This document shows positions 40,701-52,700 of a stretch of 64,000 nucleotides of DNA, one piece after another. Positions within the stretch are counted from its first letter, which is position 1; the number at the start of each line of letters is the position of its first letter. The translations under genes were made by a program, and so were the position numbers. Under the pieces are notes generated by a model. That model did no database searches. It was not told where the DNA came from and saw only the letters and a program-made list of their open reading frames with translations. Origin of the DNA: Aspidiotus rigidus (Eukaryota > Arthropoda > Insecta > Hemiptera > Diaspididae); NCBI GenBank assembly GCA_035079385.1, contig JAVHKY010000001.1, positions 11,370,501 through 11,434,500 of the forward strand, given 5' to 3'.

Positions 40701-43700
40701 ATTATTCTAGTAGGTAAGTACTTACATATAGTTTTTCAGCAGCTGTCACCAGTTCCTCAGCTTCTTTCTGTCGCAAACATGCCTTCAATGATTCCGACGT
40801 GTCCGTTGTACAGTTTACTTCTTTTGCAAACCTATGAGCAAAGGATCCAGCTATGTCACCTGTCCAGAAGGACACAGGGCTTGTAATTAATCCACTCTGC
40901 ATTATGACTTGATCGAAATAATCTGGAAAAATACGCATAATGAATGAAATAATGTAGGTAGGTAAGACAAATTGAACATGTGAATTTTGAAGACCTTTGC
41001 TCAGTGGCGAGAAAGTGTGGGCATGTACGCATATTGAACCCGAACTATGTCCGTGCAGAGTTATTCTGTGTGGATCTCCACCAAAATTGTATATATTTTC
41101 TTTTGTCCATTTCATAGCCAGAGTTTGGTCTTTTAACGCCATATTTCCTGGTAAAACTGTATCACCAGTGCTCAAAAAACCCAAAACTCCCAATCTATAA
41201 CTCACCATTACCATTATGATTTCTCTGTTCATAAAAAATTCTGGGCCGTTTTCTATCGAGTTACCAAATCTGAATTTGCCTCCGAAAATGAAGAACAATA
41301 CTGGTATATTGCTTCCGGGTCTTGAATTCTGGATGACAAACGACATTACTCGTATATTAGACTTTTTTGGGGTTGGAAAGATTAAGTGCTTGTATATTAT
41401 GAACTAATAATTTTTCAAACCAATGGAGTATAAATATTCAGATGAAGGCAATCCTCTTGTCCAACGTATGTTTCTTCTTGGAGGGGTATTTGTGAGCATA
41501 TTGGAGGTTGTATCGTAGCATTGAAAATGCCCTCCCATCGATCAGCTGGAACTGGAGGCTGAAAATTAGAAGAAAATGCGCTCAAAATAAGCTTTCTGTG
41601 AGACGAACCAGAAAAATAATCAATTATTCAGTTTCATTCCGAGTCAATCGTTTCCGTTGAATATTGTTTCGTCTGAATAGATTCTTATTCCAGTCAAAAC
41701 TCACGAGAAATCAATTTTGTTTTTCGACACCCTAATATTACATATGTGGCAAAAGATTTTTCACTCTTGCCGTTCATTGATAAATCTTTTAAGCTTTATA
41801 AGATATGAAGGTGCAGACTTCAGCTGCGAGTTCCTGTGTACGCACATGGTTGAATGTATCTCGCTCTACGAGACATAATTATATACTAGGTCTAGGCTTC
41901 TTGAATTCTCAATACCAAATCCAATTTGCTCATAAAACAGGTTCCCCACGTTCCTCCTCCAACTTTGTTGAGGAAGCCGTCGTTTTTTTATAGAATGGAG
42001 TTGAAACTTTAACAATGTTGAAAATTAATGAAAAGAGATAATATTTTCAGACGATCGATAATTTGAGGCTAAGGAACACAATCTTTCGGACAGAGTGAAA
42101 TTATGGTACTGTGAAGATTGGCTACCTTTGGATGGAGTGTATGATTCATGAAGAAGAAAAAGCATTGATTCTCAAACCGGTATTCAAGGCAAGAAGGTGA
42201 ATGATGTGTACTTATTTAGACAGCTTGTAATTAAGGCATACAACTTATTATAAAATTTCGTACAGGTAAACATACTTGTATAATATTTCAGCACCATCAG
42301 TACATAGATCCTTGTGCCCCTCCATCTGTAGGTAACCAGTTGTGCAGAATGCCGTCGCCGTGGGAACAGAGAAAACTTTTGACGCCTGTGACGGTAGTTT
42401 ATAACGGCAATCACCCATTTAAAAAGCACGGTAATCTCTCTTTGTGAGCCAACTGTGACGCAAATGTGCGCCGTCACAATCCCGTCACAGGACGGCATTT
42501 TGCATAACGGGAATCCATCTCCAACTTATAAGTTATTTATACTTTTTCATCTAACTTATTTGAAGGATTTGTTTTCGGAAAAACTCTGATGAAGATTTAG
42601 GTACTAAGTAAACAGGATCAATTGATTTCCGTCATTACAATGTATTCGACCTTAACCATGAGGTTTTATGATTTAGACTTCATTATTTTATTGCAATATA
42701 AATACTCACTTCAAACCGCAGATTTCCAATAGGTGCCTTCGCATATGGAATACCGTAATAAGCGATGAATTTTGTCTGGTTTCTTGCTACTTTTGTTACA
42801 CCTTCAATCTGTCCATATTGTGTTCGCACTACGTTAGAATGACTTGCTTTGTCTGTGAAGAAATGCAAATAATTTTCATTTAGCCTGTCAAAATTCTCAA
42901 AAACTAACGTTACCCCATTTTTTCTTCATTAGAGATTTGAAATTGTCACATTCAAGGAGTCGGCAAGTTTTATTTCTCAATATTTATTGAATCAAGTAGA
43001 AGATTTTTGCCGTGTCAGAACATTATTATACAACATAAATAAATAATTGGATGTCGTGCCTGATGATGGTAGTTAGGCTACCGAAACGTTGTGGTAATAT
43101 AAAATAAAATTCCAAGGTGGTCAATATAGTGCCAATAATTTATTTATGTTGCATGTCATCACTTCTCACATTAGCGTAATGCATTTGGAATAAGTGCAAA
43201 GCAGGCCCAAGTTATCGAGGATATGTATAATTCGTACCGTACTAAAAATTTGAATTTTTTTCTGTATCATGGATGTATGTTGGTTTCAGTCGTAGATATT
43301 TTATGAGTGAAAGAACGTCAAATGCAGGATAGAACGAAAATAGGTTTAATTAGATTTATAGGCAAGGAAGATATCGGATGTATTTGCATGAGGATGAACT
43401 TTTTTTTTTTTTCAATTACTAGGCCTGGTATAGCTGTGAATGGTCAGATTCATACCACCAGATCAATAAAAATGATGTATTAAAAAATATCATTTTTATA
43501 ATCATATATACCAATATCACTTGCTTTGTTGTTCACTCTCAAGAAACCCACGAAGACTGAGGAAGGGGGTCGCACCAAAATGAGTCTTTGCCTAACGTGA
43601 AGAAATAATTAAACCTGTCGTCATCGATGGTTTGATGTTTCATTGCTTTATTGCATTTACCTATTGGTTGAAAGAGTGTTTTCTGAAACATATTCCTAAT

Positions 43701-46700
43701 TCGGAATTTTACGAGTCCCCTCCCCGCCCCATTGATGAACTTGGAAAATTTTCGAATGGTACCCGAGACCTGAATCGAAATTTTCCGAGTTCCCAGTCTC
43801 TCTTAGTATATTATACTAGGCTTGACTTGTGAACGTCAAAAGTAGATAAAACTGAAGAGCACTTACAGATAGAATTCAGCTGAGCCCCTAATTCAGATAA
43901 GAGATGGACTGATATAATTGTCGGCGCGGTGACACCTTTTAGTCTCTGAGGAAACCCTCCCAAAAATCAGATTCTCGCCCCCCTCCCAAAAAAAAAAAAT
44001 GTCCACAAGCAGAAAAAAAAATGGAAAAAAGGCACCCCTTAAAACGTTTGAAGGTTTATCTTCAAGAAACCCCCCTCACCGCACCCTTGTCATTCTGGCT
44101 AAAAGAATTTGAATCTAGTCGACAATCACACAAACGCGTTGGTCAACGTTTATTTACGTTCTACGGCCATTCAATTGTGTTGAAAATTTTTCTTTCGAAT
44201 TTATTCAAAAATTTTCAACACTAGTCGACAAGTTAGAAAATTAATTCTTTCCTCCCCTGGCATACCGAGAAATACTACAAATTTGTCATGTTTGAGATGA
44301 GCCGAGGACAAGGTTTTTTTCTTTCTATAATTCACAATCAGAGAGAGTTTGTAGGTAAATCAACAAAACCACAAAATATTTGGGCTCTTGCCCTCCTTTA
44401 TATCGACTGGGGTTGAAGCTGATTTCTCTCCATGAGTACAGTTGTGGGAGACGAGCTTCTCAGTGAATTTGTATACTTCTGCTCTTTACAATCAGACTTT
44501 TCACACTTTCACCCGTTTTGAACGTAGGCGAGGCCTTAGTCGATTTGTCACCGCGGAATGTAACAGAAAACCAACATCTCGCTATTATACCCTTCTTCGC
44601 CTGAAGGTGTTATGAATCAGGAATAAAATTGACAAAAAACGTCGAAAAAACGTTTAATACTTTGTAAAAATTCACAACATATGATGATTCTAAAGTTTAA
44701 CGCGAAGAAAAATCAACAGGTGACATTAAAATATAAGAAACTTATACTCGTGCCAGGAGCACGTGATAAAATTCAAAGATTTGGAGATATCGTTGCGATT
44801 CATTTTCAATAAATTCAAGTCTTTACAGAAACGCAGAAGTTTTTAATATTATACCAAACCAGTTTCGCGGTTTCTAAGCCGCATCATCACAGGTGGTATA
44901 AAGAACTAAAGATCCCCCGAAGAGGGAGTAAACTATGCAAACCGCAGAAAAAGTATAAACGCCGAGCGCTTTCGGTTAATAAACCATCTTCAGGACCGAA
45001 ATGAAAGCAGTGTTGGTGAACGGAAGAGAAGAACAAGGTATCAAGATTGGCCAAACGAGAAATCGCGGTGTGAATCATGAATCTGTTCAATCAGGCCGTC
45101 TTCCGGAATGTACGAGTTGAGTACAGTGATGCCATTGGTGTTGAGATGACACATTATCTCTATACGCTAGAGGGCGATGCGCTTGCGGTAGGAATTCTCC
45201 TTATGGAGGAGCTTTTCCGATCCCTCACGTGGTTTTAATACCCAGAAAGTCTGTGCTCAATTAGTCCGGAATAACCCGCTCCCTTGCATGAGTAATAAAT
45301 TGGGAGGAGTGATTCAAGGTTTAAAGAGGGAGATTAAAGAGGGAGATTTAATCATCACTGAGGCTGACAAGGGCAATCCTGTTGTGGTGATGGAAAAATC
45401 CGCTCATTCTTCTAAGGTCCATGAAGTCCTCCAGCAGTGTGGTGCTAAAGAGAGTGAGGATTTCAGCTTCTCTATAAGCACGTTATAGAAGTTAGGAGTG
45501 TCATCAACAGGAGTGAGGCTATTATCAAAACTCCTGCTATGAAAAAAGCCCTCCTTGTTCCTAACCCCACCCTCCTCTACGGGCTGCCCAAAGTGCATAA
45601 AAACAACACCCCGATGCGACCCGTTGTTTCTTTCATCTCCTCGACCACCTACCTCCTTGCCAAATTCCTGGACCGTTGGTTCAAAAATCGTATTGATTTT
45701 GAATCTCCTCATTCGGTCTTGAATTCGGCCTCTTTAACTGACGTTCTGAAGGGTGTAAGTCTTCCCCCGGGAACGACAATCTGCTCGTTTGATGTTGTTG
45801 GTTTGTTCCCGAATATTCCTAAGGCTACTACTATCCAGCGTATGGGTGCGCTACTCGTCAAAGAGTAGATATACAATGTATGTTCTGCGCCACTCGTGCG
45901 CCACCCCTATTTTTCTATGCGCCAGAGCCATTTTTTCACCCCTCAAAAAATCATCAAATTTCCCTATTTTTCAAATCGTTAATTTAGTTATTTTTGAGGT
46001 AAATATCAATCATTTCACACTATTTTTTCTTACTCACTACTCCAAAAAATTTCAAACTTTTGTATCATTTTTGTATCAATTTCATCCATTTTACTCAAAA
46101 TTCTAGGTGCTCTAATATTGACCCACTCATTCGACATGACGTTTTTCCTATACCCCAGGCTTATTTTTCACAATTGCACAACTATTAAAATTCAGTGGCG
46201 GAACAATTTTCAGAGAGTATGAATATTTACATACTTTTGTATCAATTTCATCTCTTTTTTACCCACTCATTTCCTTATTTACAACTCTTAATTTTTGCAT
46301 CAATTTTGTATCATTTTTCATAGAAATTCATACTCTCAAAATTTTTTTAAAACATTTGTATACATTTTATATCATTTTGTATCAATTCTAAAGAAATTCA
46401 GAGATTCAAAAATTTTCATACTTTTTTCTATCAATTTTATACAATTTGTATCATTTCTGAAAGAAAAAAAGAAATTCAGAGGATTATAAATTTTTATACA
46501 TTTTGTATCAATTTTTATACAATTTGTATCATTTCTGAAAGAAAAAAAGAAATTCAGAGGATTATAAATTTTCATACAATTTGTATCAATTTTAATAGAA
46601 AAAAGAAATCCAGAGGTTTAAAAATTTTCATACTTTTTGTATCAATTTTTATACAATTTGTATCAATTTTAATAGAAAAAAGAAATTCAGAAGATTTAAA

Positions 46701-49700
46701 ATTTTCTTACTTTTTGTATCAATTTTTATACAATTTGTATCAATTTTAATTGAAAAGAGAAATTCAGAGGATTTAAAATTTTCATACTTTTTGTATAAAT
46801 TTTTATACAATTTGTATCAATTTTAATAGAAAAAAGAAATTCAGAAGATTAAAAACTTTCATACATTTTATATCAATTTTTATACAATTTGTATCAATTT
46901 TAATAGAAAAAAAAGAAATTCAGCGGTTCAAAAATTTTCATTCATTTTGTATCAATTTGTATACAATTTCATAGAAAATGAGAGAGATCAAAAGTTTTCA
47001 AACATTTGTATACAATTTAATAGCAATTCAAATTTTTTGTATCAATTTCATCTCATTTTTCTATGCAAAAGTCACTTTTTTTCAACACACCAAAAACAAC
47101 ACAATTTTCCTGAACACTCATCTATTTTTCAACTCTTAATATTTTACTATTTTTAAAGCAAATTTCATCATTTCTCACTATTTTTTTTTACTCACTACTC
47201 AAAACTTTTGTATCATTTTGTATCAATTTCATTATCTAAATTCTTATTTTATTGTACAACGCTCATAATTCAGTGGCGGAACAAGTTTCAGAGAGTATGA
47301 ATATTTCCATAGTCTACTTTTGTATCCAACTTGTATCAATTTCCTATCTCTTTAATAAAAATTCTGGCCCACTTGACTTATCCCTCTAACGCAGACCTAC
47401 TTTCTAAGATTTTCTTGGAAAAAAAAATTGTGACCGAAATTTCATAACTTATATCTCATTTCTGACCAATTCTGATATTATCATTTAGCTTTGAGAAAAA
47501 TACACGTGATAATGGTGTGAAGCCGAGATTATGAAAAATTACTTCGTAGAAGTTTCACAAAGTATCAGCATTACGTAATGAGACTAGATTAATTAGAGCC
47601 TATCAATCTCATCAGTGGAAGCCTACATGCGTGATTATAGCCAGACAAATACCTAACTCAGTTTTATCATTCAACATATTCAACCTGCACCATACCAGCA
47701 GCTATAGAATCTCGATTGTCTTTTCAACAAATATGAAGCCCACGACAGCTGTAATTTTTATTATGTCGTCCTTCATTTATTTTCCTGGTACAAGGACGAA
47801 TGATGAAGCATTATCTAATTCAACCGATTCCAAAATTGAGAAAGCGTCTTCGACAGAGGGTGAAGCATCATCTAATCCAATCAGTTCCGAAATCGAGCAA
47901 TCGTCTCCGACAGAGGGTACATCGGATGAAACAAAATTAAGTTCGTCCGAAAAAACTTCGTTGTCTACGAAACCTTATAGCATATCGGCATCAGCTGCAA
48001 CTTTGCAACCTCTACCAGAAGGAACCGACACTTTTGATAGCATCCGATCTAAGAAGAAACTTTTCGTCGATAAGACTCCGTTTATGAAAGGATTGATTGA
48101 AGAAAATGGTGCTTTATACGTCATTACGCGGCCTAAACGATTCGGGAAATCGGTTTTCCTTCAGATGATGAGACGATTTTTAGAAGGAAAAAAAGAACTT
48201 TTCGAGAATACCGAAATTGCTTCGCGAGGGAATGGACTCAAGGAAGGCGAAGGCTGGAACCCGTATCCTGTAATCTATCTCGATTTTCATGATATTCCTT
48301 TAACCGGAACTGTGAAAGACTTCAGAGACGACCTTCGACAAGCGCTGAAGGAGATTGCTAAGGCTGAGGGACTTCCAATCCAGGGTAAACTCAATATCGG
48401 CAGATTAATTAAAGATCTGAAGGACAAGTACAAAGGTTTACCCGTCAGTATCTTGATCGATAACTACGATAAACCACTCAGCGATAACGATACGATGTCA
48501 CGTCAAAATCGAGCGGATATTCACGCTATTCTCTCGGCCTTTTACGAACAGATCAGAGCAAATGTGGGTAATATAAGACTGACATTTGGCGTTTCCATAC
48601 TCAACATATTGTCAAATGGACAATCGCGTTTCAAGGACTTGACGATGGATAAGAGATTTTCGTCAGTGGTAGGTTTTGATTCAGAAGAAGTTGAAAAATA
48701 CCTGAAACCATACATTCAAGACTTTATTGCTAAAGGATACGAGAAAAGTAAAATAAAAAAATTTGCTGAGAAGCAAAATGAGATGAAAACGAATTTGAAA
48801 AAATTCTATGGTGGATATCAGTTTGCCCGTGAGGAGGTGAACAAGATGTTGAACCCAGCATCGACATGTGACTGCTTAAGAGAGAAGGAATTCGGTAATA
48901 AGATGGGTAACGCAGCCCTCATTCCCATTGTACGGAAAATGATGATCGATCAAAACAAGAAAATGGAAGATTTCGAACTTTACAGAATGAAAGGTTCAGA
49001 ACTGAAAAAATACCAATACGACCCAGATAAAATTCCCGTTCATTTGTTCATGTTATGTAACGGCTTCCTGACTCGAGTAGATTACAATAAAATGAGCAAT
49101 ACGTTATACTTAGGCTATCCAAACGATGAGACAAGACTCAGTTTGAAAGGTGGACTCGAAGAAGAATTAATTGGGGAAAATATGGAAAGTCTTTCAAGAC
49201 TAGGGCAATGTCTTGCGAAGAATGATATAGCAGGGCTTGTTTACTTCTTGAATTACTTCAATTTCCGAGACGACATGAGTAAGTCATTGAAAAGAGCTGA
49301 CACGGCAGAATTTACATGCACCAAATTAGTAGTCCATAGTTTGAACTCGGCAGATGTGGAATGTGCTGAAGGCCAGTTATTGTATGCAATGAATGAAAAG
49401 AATGTAGGGGATGTGGATTTCATTGCGAAGACACCCACATCACAGCACGTAACTGAAGTGAAATACAATCACAGCGCATTGAAGGGTCTACTGCAATTAA
49501 TTTGCTACATTATTGAGAATGCATCAGCGTTCCTGGAAGTTATTAACTTAGATAAAGATATATTTTTGGTGGCAATGAATATAAAGTCGTCAACAACAGG
49601 AACGAATGAAAAAATGGTCAGCATAGATGAATGGGTTTGTGTACCATACAGGAATCGTACAATTCGAGTCGATGAGTTCAGCAGTTCATCAAACCTTGAC

Positions 49701-52700
49701 GAAGAATTCATCCACGGCCTCAAAGATGCACTGAAGCAGAAATCAACCGCAGGATTGATCGATTATCTAGATTCTACTATAATTGTTTTTCCTCAGAACA
49801 AGTAAACGTGTGATATGATTTTTTTTTTTTCATTCAAGTACATGTTACCTATTGCAGATATTGCGTATGAGAAGCGGAATTTTTAAAATGAGAATTGGCA
49901 TTTTTTTGTCCTCTCTAAATGGCTCATCAGAAATGGATGGATAGCACTAGTTTTGAGTCTGACATCATGTAGACTTGTCAATGGTATAAAGGGAAGACTT
50001 ACCAAAAGAAATTACAAGGATTATAAATATCAACATGAATTTCCAACGAACCATTTTGAAAATAGTTTGGAATGACGAGAAAATATACAGGGCTACGGAG
50101 CGCAGCATTCACTGAATGATTGAAAGACGCAGTTTAAATTCGTATATTTTTAGAGCTCAGATAGTTGCTCAATCTCAGTGAATCTGATAACTTCATTTTG
50201 TCTCGCTCGTGATTATTTCAAAGACTAGTCTCGAGGCGTTTTTTTCCCGAACGTTTTCCTTCCAAACTCGTGTTTGGTCTGTATGTAATTTCACCTTCGA
50301 ATATTCTCGAATTATTAAATTTTTTATATATATTCTCGAATTGTTGACCTAGGTACTAACATAGATCTTACGAGCGCAACGAACAAAAACGTTTGTCTCT
50401 CGTCATCATTGTACAGTACACTACGTTTTACAGACGCAACGCCCAAAAACGCTAACCAGTTTCAAACTATAGTAAAGCTAGGAGATCGGCATACCGCACC
50501 CTCTGTATTATAGAGTATATGAGCGCAACCATAAAAAACGCTGGTACTCATGATGTCAGGTTCAAGGAGTTCTTCACACTGTTTATACTAATATAGCCTA
50601 CTATCAGTCTTATGGGTGCAACGAGAAAAAACGCGGGTATAATAGAGTATATGAACGGGAAATATATAATTGCACATAAAAAAAAGTGACTTCAGCGTAA
50701 TGCACCTACACCATAAAAGTGTATAGCTGAACAAAATTTCAAGTGTAATTCACATAATGAATCCTTCACAATATTTTAAGCCATATGCGCTCATATTTTA
50801 ATGAAATTAACACAACGCCTTGACGCAAAGGAGTTTTTCATTTACAAACCTTTTCGCCTTCTCTCTACGCTGAGAAGCCTACAATTCCGTTGAAACTGTG
50901 GACATCAGCCTACCAATGGGCAACAGAAAGTCGAGCAGTCCTACAGCGAACCGACTGTCATGGTACTCACTATTTTGTGGGTTCCTCGACCTTGCAAGAG
51001 CCGCTGACTACCAAATTTTTGTCTGCCGCCGAAAGATTGGAAGGAAAGTGGAAGAATTTCCACGAGTTTCAAAAATATGGCAACGGGATCTGGAACGTCT
51101 TCCTACATTCAACAAGCCTCGATAGTTCTACTTGTACGTGCCCGTATTTCTTCAAACATGCAGAATGTAAACATTCGTTGGGAATGAAAATACGGTTGAA
51201 ATTAGTGCAAGTACCGCAGGAAGACAAAAATATACCCCTCGACCAACGTCGAAAATATGGCCGACCATCAAAGGCAAAGCAAGCCTTATTGGTGCAGTAG
51301 GTACATGGATCACAGTAAAACTAAGAATAACAGTCATATTTCAAATTTTTTTAATGGGTTTTTAATAAATTTTTCTGTTCGATTATTTTTATCTAGTTTA
51401 ATACATTTTTATATTGCGCATGTTTTTATTTTTTACGCGTTTTTTATTATCTTTATGTGAAATGTTCAATGTCTTGTTGCAACAATTTTTTTCTGTTTAA
51501 AAGACCTGATTTTTATGTGTTTTTCTCCTTTTTTTGTGTGGCTTTAAATGCATGCCTATATGAACGCAACGAGGAAAAACGTAGGTTATGAGGTCGAAAC
51601 TTTTAATGAGAATGAAAAGGCATACAATTATAAAAAAAGGATGCGAAAATTCGAACTTCATAAAACTCTCCTCTGAAAAAGGTATACGATTATTTTTCTC
51701 ATTTACTCCATTTCATCCATAAAAATGATAGGAAAATTCGAACTTCATAAACATCAATCAAGCTAGGGGATCGGTATGGAGGACCATATGTCTTTTTATC
51801 TGATTCATTCAGATTAATTGTTTCCCATTCATCACTTATATCTGGAGGGTTTTCTGGTAAATTATTTTTCAAAACAAAGTTGGATCTCTCTACAGTTCTT
51901 TTTCCAACCTCATATTTATTATGTTTTATATGGATTGTCTTATTAATTTTATCTGATAGACAAAATTGACCTAATCTATTTCTAGGAGTGATAATATTTT
52001 TATTTTTCGTCAAATGTGGAATATTCCACAGTTTTAATTTTTTACGAACAAAAGAGTCTGACACATGATATTTTTTTATGAACTCAGATACTGGATTTTT
52101 TATGAAATCAAAACTGATCATCAACTCTCTTATCTTTTCTAATTCCATTATTTATTAATGAAAAAAATCTATGGTACATGGTTCACAGTTTGGTACATGG
52201 TTCATAGTTTGGTACACTGTACATAGTTTGGTATATAGCTTGGTACACAGTTTGGTATATAGTTTGGTACATGGTTTCAAAAATAAAATTTCTTCATAAT
52301 AAATAAAAAGTAAAAATGATTCTCTCAGTAATTAATAACTACTCAATTTCAAGAGAAGAAATGGATTATGTAAATTTACTAGTTTCAAATTACCTATCCT
52401 GAAATAAGAGCATTGAAAGACACAATAAAATCATCAAGTCAAACTCTCATTAATCAATTACATGAAGTTTATAAAAAAAATAATTTAGACCTGACAGAAT
52501 TTGAGAATGAAAAGAAATGTATTTTGAAAGTTACCTATTTATTTTTCTGCTTTAGAGTATTAATGGCTGCAATTAATAAAGCAGGGAATAAAATGACAAG
52601 ATTATCACAAGCTAATAATCAAGTAATGAAACAAAAAGATAGCATAATTGAAGAAAATAAGGAAAGAATGACACAGTTAAATAAGGAACTGGAAGAAATG

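Noticed and set aside
40997..41407. Plus-strand open frames opposite esterase exon 4 (also at 6975 and 19858)
   Set aside because: They are antisense shadows of the conserved serine-elbow exon; the same shadow appears in all three copies because the coding strand is conserved.
47631..47732. Upstream extension of the AAA-ATPase frame
   Set aside because: The extension begins at GTG with no ATG before 47733, and the ATG there gives a coherent signal peptide.
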